Counted from the first letter of the stretch, positions 49,609-58,558 are shown. The stretch is 64,000 nt of DNA from Arthrobacter sp. AFG20 (GCF_002892795.1 NZ_PJMC01000003.1:124001-188000); one strand, 5' to 3'. Notes: generated by a model not told the origin, from the letters alone. Program-made: numbers and translations.

Positions 49609-50100
49609 ACTTCCCCTCCAGGGAGCGACGCTGACCTCCTGCTCGAGCGGCAGCTCTGCTTCGCCCTCGCTGTCGCCTCGCGCACCGTCATCGGCGCCTA
49701 CCGGCCCGTGCTGCAGGAGCTCAACCTGACCCACCCGCAGTACCTGGTGATGCTGGCGCTGTGGGAGAAGAGCCCGCGTTCCGTCAAGGAAATCAGCGAC
49801 GCCCTCCTCCTGGTCCCGGCCACCCTGTCTCCCCTGCTCAAGCGGCTCGAAGCCCTGGGATATGTCACCCGCCGCCGCGTTCCCGGGGATGAACGCTCCC
49901 TTGCAGTCGGTCTGACCCCCGAAGGGACCGCGCTCCGCGATAAGGCGATGGGCGTGCCCGGCACCATGCTGGCCAAGCTCGGCCTCACCCGCGCCCAGGC
50001 GGAGGACATCCACGTTGCCATGACGCAGCTCATCGAATCCGCCCAGATCGATCACACCCTGCAGGCTGAGCCCAACGTGGACGACGAAGCCACGGCCTAG
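49606..50100 (+). CDS. MarR-family transcriptional regulator
   Basis: 164 aa. Dimerisation helices flank a winged helix-turn-helix: LLLERQLCFALAVASRTVIGAYRPVLQELNLTHPQYLVMLALWEK, then RSVKEISDALLLVPATLSPLLKRLEALGYVTRRRVPGDERSLAVGLTPEG. The Cys at residue 17 is at the N-terminal position where OhrR-type peroxide sensors carry their reactive Cys (LLLERQLCFALA), so a redox-sensing role is possible; no ohr gene is adjacent in the window. Confidence 0.9.
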   Translation: MTSPPGSDADLLLERQLCFALAVASRTVIGAYRPVLQELNLTHPQYLVMLALWEKSPRSVKEISDALLLVPATLSPLLKRLEALGYVTRRRVPGDERSLAVGLTPEGTALRDKAMGVPGTMLAKLGLTRAQAEDIHVAMTQLIESAQIDHTLQAEPNVDDEATA

Positions 50101-50119
50101 GCGGAGCAGTCCCCCGTCA

Positions 50120-50132
50120 GCGCGAACGGACA
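50120..50132 (+). repeat. Copy of the GCGCGAACGGACA repeat
   Basis: This 13-mer recurs exactly at 52618-52630, where it is the base of a long hairpin. Here only a short CGAACG/CGTTCG stem (50123-50150) remains. The two copies flank the GH43-like gene. Confidence 0.6.
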
Positions 50133-50182
50133 GTTGCGGGCGCGCGTTCGACCCTGATCAAGCCCGATCAAGCAGGCCCATA

Positions 50183-50270
50183 TTGTTGCCGTGCGGGACG
50201 TTTCCTAAGAATCTGGCTTGAGGCGCCAAACCTCAAGCGTCCCCTTTCGGGGGCATGATTGGCGCCTCAA
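50183..50270 (+). promoter_or_regulatory. Promoter and alternative-hairpin leader of the GH43-like gene
   Basis: TTGTTG (50183-50188), 17 bases, TAAGAA (50206-50211) put the transcript start near 50218. The RNA would begin with TTGAGGCGCCAA (50218-50229), which can pair with TTGGCGCCTCAA (50259-50270), or alternatively its TTGAGG can pair with CCTCAA at 50231-50236. A CCCC-TTTC-GGGG hairpin lies between. Mutually exclusive stems are what a riboswitch, attenuator or RNA thermometer would show; a plain operator is also possible. Confidence 0.45.
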
Positions 50271-50361
50271 CTCCCCTGCGGGCCGCTTCCTACGGCGCGG
50301 GCTCCCGCGTGCCCAGTATCAGGAAGTCGGCCTTGGGGGACAGGTCGATCAAAGGAGAACC

Positions 50362-52599
50362 ATGCAAAGACGCAGAACCATTGGGCGGGCAGTCTGCCTT
50401 GCCACCGCCGCAGCGTTCCTGGCCGGAGCGGCCGCTTCCGGCATCGCGCCGGCCGTCGCCAAAGCCGCCGTCGCCCCGGCAACGGTGCAGGACACAAACA
50501 CATATTCAGCCATCCCGAACGGGCAGCCGTACCTGGACACGGACGGCAATCCCATCCATGCGCACGGCGGGTTCACGCTCAAGCACGAAGGTGTCTTCTA
50601 CTGGGTCGGGGAGGACAAATCGCACAACCGTGCAACGTTCAAGGGCGTCAGCATGTACAAGTCCACGGACCTGGAAAACTGGGAGTACGTGGGCGCCGCC
50701 TTGAGTCCGGAAACACTGGACGCCAACGGAAACAAAGTACTGGCGCACTGCAAGGTGGAACGGCCCAAGCTGCTATACAACGAGGCCACAAAGAAGTTCG
50801 TGCTCTGGGGCCACTACGAGATGTTCGACGGCTACGCGGCCTCGGAAGTGGTCGTCGCCACCGCGGACAAGATCGAGGGACCGTACACCGTTACCGCAAA
50901 GGGCCACTTCCGCCCAGGAGCTGGGAATGCTGAGGGCGTAGGCGCCGTGGTCGGCGAAACACAGCCCAACGGCCAGCCAGCCAAGGCCGATTACCCGGCG
51001 ACAGTGGGCTCCGGAGCGGCGGTAAAGAACCTGTCCGAACTCACGTTCGACACCACACTGAAGGCTACTTCAGTGGTCATGAAGGACGGCTACCCCACGG
51101 AGCGGCAGTCGCCGGTGGCAACTGCCGAGTACAACATCGGAGCCAGCCCGGCAGCGGATCTAAAGGCTCCCGTGATGGGGCCCGCCCAGTCCAGCGGCAC
51201 AGGCGCCGTCGTCGTAAATCCCAACGGCCTGGACAACGCCTTCATCACCTCCGCACCGGACTCCACCGTCTACTACACCACGGACGGCTCCGAACCGGAC
51301 CCGGCAGCTTCGGCCACCTACACCTCCGGCACGCCGATCCGCCTGGACGCAGCCAAGACGGTGAAGGCCGTCGCTGTCCGCGACAGCCAGACGAGTCCCG
51401 TGACCACGGCGAGTTACCGCCTTGCCGCGCCGGGCGAGGAGGTTCCGGTTCATCCGCCCGTGATCTCCGTTCCTGGCGGCAGCTACCCGGACGCCATCAG
51501 CCAGGTCAGGCTCTACGCCACTAGCAGCGGCACCGCCATCCACTACACGCAAGATGGCAAGGACCCAGATCCGCTCCTGCAGGGCGAAAATATGGGTTTC
51601 GGGTCCCGTGACTACACGCTCTACCAGGACCCGGTGACTGGAAAGGCCTACCTCGTCACCGCGCAGGACCACATCTATCTTCGGGTCTGGCAGCTGAGCG
51701 ATGACTACACTGACGTCGTACCGTCGACGCAGTACCCGATGTTCGTGGGCCAGGCGCGGGAGGCGCCGGCGCTGATCCGCGAGGGCGGCTACACGTACAT
51801 GATCACGTCCAAGCAGTCAGGCTGGTATCCGAACCAGGCCATGTACACGCGCACGACGGACATCTCGGACCCCAGCAAGTGGGAGGAACAGAAGCCGGTG
51901 GGAGACAACACCACCTTCCACAGCCAGCCGACCCAGATCATCGACGTCGGAAAAAACGGCAAGCACGAGTACGTCTACCTGGGCGACCGCTGGTATCCGC
52001 ACGCCCTGGTCCAGTCAAACTACGTGTGGCTCCCGCTGGAGATCGAGAACGGCCAGATGAGCCTGTCCTACGTGCCGGAACTGGACATCAACGTCAGGGC
52101 GGGCAAGGTTAAGGAGCCAAATACGCGGCTTCTCTCCCTTGGCAAGCCGGTAACCGCCAGCGGGGTGACAGCCGAGCCCCAGACCGCCACGCAGCGGTAC
52201 GGCCCGGAGACGGCCAACGACGGCGTCTCGTACGACCTCGATCCCTGGGACAGCACCTCCGAGTTCTACAAGAGCGACAAGGTGCCGTTCTCGTGGACTG
52301 TGGACCTCGAGAAGCCGTACGAGCTGCACCGGATTGACATCTCCGCCCGGACTGTGGGCGGATCAGACGCGGCACACCGTTACTCCGTCTCTGTCAGCAA
52401 CGACGGCGTGACGTGGACGGAGGCCGCGGACAACCGGCAGAACAACCTGGTCGGTTTCAAGAGCCATCCTCTGTCCGGCACCTACCGGTACGTCAAGGTG
52501 GACGTCCATGACGTCTGGGACGTGGTGCACAACCAGCGGGCCACGTGGGAACGCGGCCTGCATGAAGTCTCCGTCTACGGGTTGCCCGCGGACGGCTGA
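50362..52599 (+). CDS. Secreted GH43-like protein with chitobiase-like modules and F5/8-type (CBM32-like) domain
   Basis: 745 aa from ATG 50362 (AAAGGAG upstream). Signal peptide MQRRRTIGRAVCLATAAAFLAG, then a five-bladed propeller resembling GH43 (HAHGGFTLKHEGVFYWVGEDKSHN, YKSTDLENWEYVG, VERPKLLYNEATKKFVLWGHYE). The propeller is interrupted by about 190 residues with two chitobiase-C-terminal-like modules (VYYTTDGSEPDP, IHYTQDGKDPDP), resumes with GSRDYTLYQDPVTGKAYLVTAQ and EAPALIREGGYTYMITSKQSGW, and is followed by a C-terminal discoidin-like carbohydrate-binding domain. It probably removes arabinose, galactose or similar side groups from a polysaccharide outside the cell. Confidence 0.82.
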   Translation: MQRRRTIGRAVCLATAAAFLAGAAASGIAPAVAKAAVAPATVQDTNTYSAIPNGQPYLDTDGNPIHAHGGFTLKHEGVFYWVGEDKSHNRATFKGVSMYKSTDLENWEYVGAALSPETLDANGNKVLAHCKVERPKLLYNEATKKFVLWGHYEMFDGYAASEVVVATADKIEGPYTVTAKGHFRPGAGNAEGVGAVVGETQPNGQPAKADYPATVGSGAAVKNLSELTFDTTLKATSVVMKDGYPTERQSPVATAEYNIGASPAADLKAPVMGPAQSSGTGAVVVNPNGLDNAFITSAPDSTVYYTTDGSEPDPAASATYTSGTPIRLDAAKTVKAVAVRDSQTSPVTTASYRLAAPGEEVPVHPPVISVPGGSYPDAISQVRLYATSSGTAIHYTQDGKDPDPLLQGENMGFGSRDYTLYQDPVTGKAYLVTAQDHIYLRVWQLSDDYTDVVPSTQYPMFVGQAREAPALIREGGYTYMITSKQSGWYPNQAMYTRTTDISDPSKWEEQKPVGDNTTFHSQPTQIIDVGKNGKHEYVYLGDRWYPHALVQSNYVWLPLEIENGQMSLSYVPELDINVRAGKVKEPNTRLLSLGKPVTASGVTAEPQTATQRYGPETANDGVSYDLDPWDSTSEFYKSDKVPFSWTVDLEKPYELHRIDISARTVGGSDAAHRYSVSVSNDGVTWTEAADNRQNNLVGFKSHPLSGTYRYVKVDVHDVWDVVHNQRATWERGLHEVSVYGLPADG

Positions 52600-52617
52600 G
52601 TCTGCGCGCCGTTGAAA

Positions 52618-52671
52618 GCGCGAACGGACATTCGAGTCCCTGGAAACAGGGGCTTGAGTGTCCGTTCGTGC
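52618..52671. terminator. 25-bp hairpin with GAAA loop, bidirectional terminator / repeat
   Basis: GCGCGAACGGACATTCGAG... pairs along 25 positions (four G.T wobbles) around a GAAA loop, between the convergent GH43-like and DUF2264 genes. Its base is the 13-mer repeated at 50120. I believe similar hairpins are dispersed in Arthrobacter genomes; this needs a search. Confidence 0.75.
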
Positions 52672-52686
52672 TTGGTGGGGGCCGGT

Positions 52687-54612
52687 TCAGCCGGCGATGC
52701 GCCAGATGGTCGCTACCGCCACCGACGTCCCGTCAGCGAATTCGAAGCGGCCGGAGTCCTCGCCCCCGCTTCCCGGCACGTAGCGGACACCGCTCATTGC
52801 CTCCGTTGTCCCCGCACCGCCCAGGCCGACGACGGCCGCATAGTCGCCGTCGTCGGCCGGGCCGGCGGTGCCCACCCACGGAATGCTGAACCGCTGCCCG
52901 AGCGGGTGCGGCTCGTCGCGCGCCAGAGTCCCTGCGTCGTGGAGCGCGCCTCCCCAGCCCGGCAGGGCGCGCACCCAGCTGACTAGGGAGGTCCCGGCGT
53001 CGACCGGCCAGCCGCCAATCCGCAGCCGCGCCGTGCCACCCGCCGCCGCGCCGCGCACACGGACCAGCCGGAGCTCCACCGGTCCGCGTGTCACGGAAAC
53101 CACGGTGATCTCCGGCCCGGGCGCTGCGTCACCGCCCATCCCGCTGCCGTGGTCGGGGCCGGTGTCGGCACCCACTGTGATCCAGTGCGAGGCACCCTTG
53201 GAGGCGCCGATGAGCACTCCCCCGGCGTCGCTCTGCGCCAGGGTACGGAAACCGGTGCGGTGCGTGCGCCGGCCTTCCGCATCAACCAGAACGACGGCGT
53301 TGTCCAGGGATTCGGATTCAAGGTCCGGGAAGGTGTGGGTCGAGTAACCAAGCCGGGCATACAGCGGGGAGTCCGTGACCGTGGCCCCCTCGTTGGCGTG
53401 GTCGGTGCCGTGGTTGCGGATCCGGACCACGCCGTCGGCCACGGTGCCGTCCATCTGCCAACCCGGCACCGGAATCAGCTTCCTGGTATCGCCAACTTCA
53501 ACAGGCAGGGGTTCCTCTGCGGCCGTCCAGACCCGATGGTCGGCGGGCAGGGCAAGCCCCAGCATTCCCTTCGAGGCCCAGTAGGGGGAACCGCCGCCGG
53601 AGTAGGACTGCTTCATGCCGGCGAATTCGCCGTGCCAGCCGATGGACAGGAGGCCGTCGTCGGTGATCGCGCCGTGGCCGGCAAAATGGTCAAGCATCCC
53701 CGAGGCTGCGCGGCGGCTGACCCCGGGGTTGAGCCTGGTGTGGCCGGACAGTTCCCCGACCCAGAACGGAGCTGCGGCGGCGAACCGGTAAATCAGGCTG
53801 CGCCCCTGGATGAGGGGTGATCCGTTGGCGCCCACCAGGTACACGGCATCGTCCAGATAGTCTGCAAGGCGTGCACCGTCGAGCGCCCGGCGGGCACGCA
53901 CCCTCGGGTCCTCCGGTGCCATCAGCGCCCACAACTGCGGGTACACGTGGAAGGCCCAGCCCACGTAGTGGTCGTATGCCCGCTCGGGGCCGTCCGCGAA
54001 CCATCCGTGCCCCCGGTACAGGGAATCGTGGATGGCCAGACCGGCGTCGATGTCCTCGTTGGAATAACGACCTCCCACGCTGGCCAGGAACGTTTCCACC
54101 ACGATCTGGAACCAGACCCAGTTGATGGGCGGGTACTCCTCGCCGATCACGGTTTCGAACCAGGCCACCAGCTGTTCCTGGACCCGCTGCGGAAGCTTGT
54201 CCCATAAGATCTCCCGCGTGAGGGCAAGGCCCACCGCGAGCGAGGCGGCTTCCACCTTGGCCTGCCCCAGCTCTCCGGGAGTAGGCCACCGGTCCTGCGA
54301 GGCGGGATTGGTGCCGGCATCCAGCCCCCGGGCGTACCAGTCGGCGAGCCAACCCGTATTCTCCGGGTCGCCCGCCATCCGGAAGGAGGCCATCAGAAAG
54401 GTGCGGGCGAAGGCCTCCAACGAATCGCTGCGCGGCCCGTAAGCACTGCCGGCGCCGGGAAGATGAATGTTGGCATGGTTATCCGTGGCGTAGCGGTGGG
54501 CGGAGCGCAGCAGGAAATCGGCATAGCTGCACCAGTGGGCGCGGGTGAGCCCGGTATAGGGCGAGAGCTGCATGTCCGGGGCAGGCAGCAGCAAGGTGCT
54601 GGGAGGCATCAT
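52687..54612 (-). CDS. DUF2264 domain-containing protein
   Basis: 641 aa. The N-terminal 370 residues match DUF2264, an alpha/alpha-toroid-like helical domain (LTRAHWCSYADFLLRSAHRYATDNHANIHLPG, YGPRSDSLEAFARTFLMASFRMAG, WVWFQIVVETFLASVGGRYSNEDIDAG, YRGHGWFADGPERAYDHYVGWAFHVYPQLW), followed by a beta-rich C-terminal half. The arrangement resembles polysaccharide lyases and unsaturated glucuronyl hydrolase-like enzymes. It has no signal peptide, so it acts on imported oligosaccharides. The ATG has AGGACC upstream. It is the last gene of a four-gene minus-strand operon. Confidence 0.85.
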   Translation of the reverse strand: MMPPSTLLLPAPDMQLSPYTGLTRAHWCSYADFLLRSAHRYATDNHANIHLPGAGSAYGPRSDSLEAFARTFLMASFRMAGDPENTGWLADWYARGLDAGTNPASQDRWPTPGELGQAKVEAASLAVGLALTREILWDKLPQRVQEQLVAWFETVIGEEYPPINWVWFQIVVETFLASVGGRYSNEDIDAGLAIHDSLYRGHGWFADGPERAYDHYVGWAFHVYPQLWALMAPEDPRVRARRALDGARLADYLDDAVYLVGANGSPLIQGRSLIYRFAAAAPFWVGELSGHTRLNPGVSRRAASGMLDHFAGHGAITDDGLLSIGWHGEFAGMKQSYSGGGSPYWASKGMLGLALPADHRVWTAAEEPLPVEVGDTRKLIPVPGWQMDGTVADGVVRIRNHGTDHANEGATVTDSPLYARLGYSTHTFPDLESESLDNAVVLVDAEGRRTHRTGFRTLAQSDAGGVLIGASKGASHWITVGADTGPDHGSGMGGDAAPGPEITVVSVTRGPVELRLVRVRGAAAGGTARLRIGGWPVDAGTSLVSWVRALPGWGGALHDAGTLARDEPHPLGQRFSIPWVGTAGPADDGDYAAVVGLGGAGTTEAMSGVRYVPGSGGEDSGRFEFADGTSVAVATIWRIAG

Positions 54613-54618
54613 CGGGTC

Positions 54619-55371
54619 CTAACGGGTTGGAGGGGTCTGGGTTGGCCGGGCAGCCGTGTTGCGGTACTCCGCCACCTGCATTCCGGCGTCCGGGACAAGC
54701 CAGGCAATGGCGCGCCGCAGCATTTCCAGATGCTCGGGTGCTTCGAAGGACGCGGCGTCGTGGCCGAGGGCGTCGTAAAAACTTCGCGCCCCGCCGCGCG
54801 TGCGGGACCAGAGGAGGGGGTGGAGGGTTCCCTCGTGCCGGTGCATGGCGTGGACCTTGACATCCGGGCTGGTTCGCAGCCAGCTGTAGCGTTCGTCCTG
54901 CACCTCAAAGTCCGGGATTCCGCCGGCGAGCGGCCCGGAACAGCCCTGCACGAGAATCTTGGCTGGCCCGTATTCCGGATGCATGGAGGTGCCGCGGACC
55001 CAGCGGCCGCCGAGCGCCTCCTCCCAGGCCTGGGAGTCCACGAAGCTCGTGGAGCTCACATGGCAGGCCAGAAGGGGCAGTCCCGCCTCGATCCAACGCT
55101 CCAGCCCGCGCATTGCCCCCACCGTTCCGGGGGACGGCCTGCCATCCCGGGGCAGGCCCACGTTGACCGCGAGCAGATCCGGCCACAGATCAGCAGGGTC
55201 CAGCCGGGCCAGGGCTGCATCGACGTCGTTGGCCACCTCGACTGCGATGCCGGCATCGGCCAGGAGCCCTGCCAGGGCGGCCGTCGTTTCCGGAAAAGGG
55301 TGCCATGGGTCCGCGTAGCGCCCGACCCCCGTGAGCAGCAGTGCCGTGGGTCGGCCGCCGGATCGGGTCAC
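54619..55371 (-). CDS. ThuA-like (trehalose-utilisation, glutaminase-like fold) protein
   Basis: 250 aa from GTG 55371, overlapping the regulator's stop (GTGA), with AGGA upstream. It begins RPTALLLTGVGRYADPWHPFPETTAALAGLLADAG, followed by GLPLLACHVSSTSFVDSQAWEEALGGRWVRGTSMHPEYGP and YSWLRTSPDVKVHAMHRHEGTLHPLLWSRTRGGARSFYDALGHDAASF, all characteristic of ThuA-domain proteins that share the class I glutamine-amidotransferase fold. ThuA proteins appear in disaccharide and glycoside oxidation pathways. Its exact reaction is unknown. Confidence 0.85.
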   Translation of the reverse strand: MTRSGGRPTALLLTGVGRYADPWHPFPETTAALAGLLADAGIAVEVANDVDAALARLDPADLWPDLLAVNVGLPRDGRPSPGTVGAMRGLERWIEAGLPLLACHVSSTSFVDSQAWEEALGGRWVRGTSMHPEYGPAKILVQGCSGPLAGGIPDFEVQDERYSWLRTSPDVKVHAMHRHEGTLHPLLWSRTRGGARSFYDALGHDAASFEAPEHLEMLRRAIAWLVPDAGMQVAEYRNTAARPTQTPPTR

Positions 55372-56519
55372 AGCGAGTCCTCCATGGCGTAGTCGGCCGC
55401 CGCGCGGGGACCGCCCACGGAGGATTCGCGCACGATGAGGTCCGGGTTCAGTTCGATCCGGTGCACGGGCCGGTTCCGCCCCTCGGAGAGCCGCGCCGAG
55501 ACAAGCTGCACGGCGACGCGCCCCACGTACCGCTTGGGCGGGCGAACGGCGGAGATCGCGGGCTCGGCGAGGTACGCCACTTCGTCGTCGTACCCGACCA
55601 CGGCCATGCTCCCGGGCACGTCGATGCCCCGGTCCACGCAGTGCTGCACAAAGGCAACGGCCTGCGTGTCGGAGTGGACCAGCATCGCGGTGGTCTGGGT
55701 CTCGTGGCACAACTGCAGAATCCGGTCAAAGTGCTCACCCCGGTCGGCGCCCAGAATGCCCGCCGAATCCTCGCTGACGGAGGCGTTGACAGGAATTTTC
55801 AGGGCCGACATGGCCTGCTCCCAGCCACGCACCACATGCGAACTGGTGGGGCTGGCCGAATCCGTCATGCAGCCGATCTTCCGGTGGCCCTCCTGCCACA
55901 GGTGGCGGACGGCCATGCCCGCGCCGAACGCGTGGTCGGTTGCCACCCATTCGAGGCGGTGGGCGGGTATTTCCGCCGGCGAGCGCCGCTCAGCGAGAAC
56001 CACGGGAATGGGCAGCGAATTGAGCCACCGCAGCAGCTCCTGGCCGGCCGGCCCGGTCATGTTCGGGGCGACGATCAGGCCGTCGATGTTTTGTGTGTCC
56101 AGCAGGGCCTGGACCTGCCGGCGGTTGTCGGCGGCGTCGTAGGTGGAGCCCCGCACCGCGATCCGGACCTGCTGTTCGTCCGCCGCCTCGCGGGCGCCGC
56201 TGATGACCTGCGGCCAGTAGTAGTCCAGGGAAGGCACCACCATGCCAATGCAGTGCCGGTTGGCATGCTGGCGCGTCCCGGCGGCTGTGCGGTCGAGCGG
56301 ACTGGGCAGCGTGGCGCCGCCGTGGACCCGGGAGAGGAGCCCTTCGTCGGCGAGAATGTTCACGTCGCGGCGGATCGTAAGTTCGCTGACGCCCAGCCTG
56401 GCGGCAACGTCGCGGACGGTGATGGCGCCGTGCGCACGCAGTTCCTCCATGAGCCGTTCGCGCCGCTGAAGGGAGAAGAGTGACTTGCCGCTGGCTTCGG
56501 GGGTCTGCTCCGGGCTCAT
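55368..56519 (-). CDS. Chimeric regulator: DeoR-type helix-turn-helix with LacI-type sugar-sensor domain
   Basis: 383 aa from ATG 56519 (GGAGG upstream; ATGA overlap with the heparinase-like gene stop). Residues 15-75 are a DeoR winged helix (LFSLQRRERLMEELRAHGAITVRDVAARLGVSELTIRRDVNILADEGLLSRVHGGATL). Residues 88-370 are a PBP1/LacI sensor (IGMVVPSLDYYWPQVISGAREAADE, NIDGLIVAPNMTG, GCMTDSASPTSSHVVRGWEQAM, DVPGSMAVVGYDDEVAYLAEPAISAVRPPKRYVGRVAVQLV). It lacks the sugar-phosphate isomerase-like domain of normal DeoR proteins. It should repress this locus until a sugar binds. Confidence 0.88.
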   Translation of the reverse strand: MSPEQTPEASGKSLFSLQRRERLMEELRAHGAITVRDVAARLGVSELTIRRDVNILADEGLLSRVHGGATLPSPLDRTAAGTRQHANRHCIGMVVPSLDYYWPQVISGAREAADEQQVRIAVRGSTYDAADNRRQVQALLDTQNIDGLIVAPNMTGPAGQELLRWLNSLPIPVVLAERRSPAEIPAHRLEWVATDHAFGAGMAVRHLWQEGHRKIGCMTDSASPTSSHVVRGWEQAMSALKIPVNASVSEDSAGILGADRGEHFDRILQLCHETQTTAMLVHSDTQAVAFVQHCVDRGIDVPGSMAVVGYDDEVAYLAEPAISAVRPPKRYVGRVAVQLVSARLSEGRNRPVHRIELNPDLIVRESSVGGPRAAADYAMEDSL

Positions 56520-58558
56520 GGTGTTGCCTCCACGGTAAGGGTGAATGCGCCTGCGGCGCGGGATCCGGCCGGCATGCTGAACCGCAGCCGGGTGAGGCTG
56601 GCGCCCCAGACGTTGGACAGCAGGGGATCGTCCAGGTTCCATTCGTTCACTTCAAGTGCGGCCGACGCCGGGTCCCAGGTCAGCTTTGCGTCCCGCCCAT
56701 TCCGGTCGTCCGGGATCCCCGGCGAAACGGTCGCCGTGCCCGGCGGCCCCAGGTTCACGGTTCCGGCCAGAAGGTAGTGGATGACGACGTCGGGCGTTCC
56801 CGCCCCGGGCGGCTCGGCGAGGGACCACCGGTCCCCGATCACCGCGCGCGATCCCTGCCGGTCCAGCTCGGCCGAACGGATCCAGTCCGTGGCAGGACCG
56901 ATGCCGTACGCCTCCCCGAGGCCCAGCACGAATCGGGGCTCCGCGGCGGTGGGGCGCCGCAGGACGCTGGCACTGAATTCCGCCCCGGTCCCCTGCTCCA
57001 GGCCGAAGGGAGCGGGAACACTGTGCCATGAGCTTTGCATGGCCCGGATCGAGTAGCGGTTGGGGCCGAACGTTTCGGCAGTGTAGGTGGGCTGGCCGGC
57101 GTCGACCAGGAGGGGAACGCCGTCGAGGGCGACGACGACGGAACCGACGTCGCGGTGATTGTGGTGTTCGCCGTTGTGGCCGCCCTTCGCGGCAAGGGTC
57201 AGCCCGGAGGCGGTGCCCGGCGCTTCCCTGGCCACCATGATCTGCACGGAATCGAGGTAGCTGAATCCGCCCAGGGGCGGTGCCGCGGCGGCGCTTTTGG
57301 CAGTTGCCGCGCTTTCCGCAACAGCGGGGCCGGTGGCGAGGCGGAACAGGGAGTGAAGCACCCGGCCCAGTCCCGAGGCCGCGTCCGGCTGCCCCGTTTC
57401 AAAGGCACGGGCGTGGCTGGCCGCATCTGCATCGCCCAGCCGGTCTGCCCAGCAGCCGAGCATGTCCCAGGGGAGGTTGCGGGGAGCCTTAGCCGGGCCA
57501 TCGGCAACGTTGAGGAACCAGTGGTGCCCCAAGTGCATGCGGTGCGGGAAGGCTACGAGCCCGCGGATGACGGGGATGTCAGCGTTCAGCGCGCCGCCAG
57601 TGGCTTCCTCGAGGAGTGCCAGCGCCTCCAGTGCCCGCCCGGCACCGTTCCACCAGTAGGCGAAGCCCTCGTCTATGGCTCCGTCCGCGGGCACGGACGC
57701 CAGGAAGCGGTCCAGGCCCTCGATGCAGCGCGCCACTGTGGATGCCTGCAGTTCCGGCTCCTGGATCAGGATGATGGCCGCGGTCAGGATGTTGGAGTGG
57801 ATCCAGGGATTCCAGTTGTGCACGTCCCCGTCGAGGCCCAGCCAGTGCCAGTCCATCCTGTCCTGGAACGGCCTCGCCACCCGTTCCAGCACTTCCTCCC
57901 TGATGCGTTTGCGCAGGCCGGGGGCCCGCCCATCCAGGGCATCGCCCAGCACCAGGTCCAGCCAGGCGAGCTGGGCAGCCACTTCACCGGCGCCCAGGTC
58001 CAGGAAGGGCATTCCGCGGTCCGGCACCACGTGCCCGTTGCGGTCCCTGACGTCGTCGTGCGCCGCCCAGCTCCAGGAGCTCTGCTCGCACAGGAGGTAG
58101 GCGCCGTCGATGACTTCATCCAGCCACGCAACACGATCCCGTTCGGCCGGTACCCGTTGGGCCAGGGCAGCCATGACGACGGCCCTGGTCAGGCGCTGCT
58201 GCCGGGCTGCCACCAGCCCCTCATAGTCCGTCCGGTTGCCGTCGCGGAAGTACCGCGCGTAGTGGGAGACAAGGGGCTGCGGCCAGGGCATGCGGCGCTC
58301 CGCTGACGCCTGCTCCGCAAGAGCCGCCACCGCTTCGTCCGGGATGGCCCGCCACGTCGCGTGTTCTGAGGACGGCCGGATGGTCAGGCGGTCCCTGGCG
58401 CCGTCGAGTGTCTGAAACAGTGAATCGACGGCGGCCGCGGCACCCCATGCCTGGGCGAGCGGTGGGACGGGCAGCGCCCCGGGCGTGGCACTTGGCAGAG
58501 GCACGCCCGACGCCCCTTCGCCGGCAACTGACACCTCGTGTTCCGGCCCTGCTGACAT
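56516..58558 (-). CDS. Heparinase II/III-like protein (putative polysaccharide lyase)
   Basis: 680 aa, ATG 58558 behind GGAGGAG. An alpha/alpha-toroid domain (residues 60-400: RNGHVVPDRGMPFLDLGAGEVAAQLAWLDLVLGD, WHWLGLDGDVHNWNPWIHSNILTAAIILIQ, DEGFAYWWNGAGRALEAL) precedes the heparinase II/III beta-sandwich motif GHNGEHHNHRDVGSVVVALDGVPLLVDAGQP near residue 465, which supplies the catalytic-site histidines. There is no signal peptide. It should act on uronic-acid-containing oligosaccharides after import, by beta-elimination or a related step. First gene of the four-gene coupled minus-strand operon. Confidence 0.85.
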   Translation of the reverse strand: MSAGPEHEVSVAGEGASGVPLPSATPGALPVPPLAQAWGAAAAVDSLFQTLDGARDRLTIRPSSEHATWRAIPDEAVAALAEQASAERRMPWPQPLVSHYARYFRDGNRTDYEGLVAARQQRLTRAVVMAALAQRVPAERDRVAWLDEVIDGAYLLCEQSSWSWAAHDDVRDRNGHVVPDRGMPFLDLGAGEVAAQLAWLDLVLGDALDGRAPGLRKRIREEVLERVARPFQDRMDWHWLGLDGDVHNWNPWIHSNILTAAIILIQEPELQASTVARCIEGLDRFLASVPADGAIDEGFAYWWNGAGRALEALALLEEATGGALNADIPVIRGLVAFPHRMHLGHHWFLNVADGPAKAPRNLPWDMLGCWADRLGDADAASHARAFETGQPDAASGLGRVLHSLFRLATGPAVAESAATAKSAAAAPPLGGFSYLDSVQIMVAREAPGTASGLTLAAKGGHNGEHHNHRDVGSVVVALDGVPLLVDAGQPTYTAETFGPNRYSIRAMQSSWHSVPAPFGLEQGTGAEFSASVLRRPTAAEPRFVLGLGEAYGIGPATDWIRSAELDRQGSRAVIGDRWSLAEPPGAGTPDVVIHYLLAGTVNLGPPGTATVSPGIPDDRNGRDAKLTWDPASAALEVNEWNLDDPLLSNVWGASLTRLRFSMPAGSRAAGAFTLTVEATP

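Noticed and set aside
50120..52671. CRISPR-like array from the repeated 13-mer
   Set aside because: Only two copies 2.5 kb apart; no regular spacers and no cas genes.
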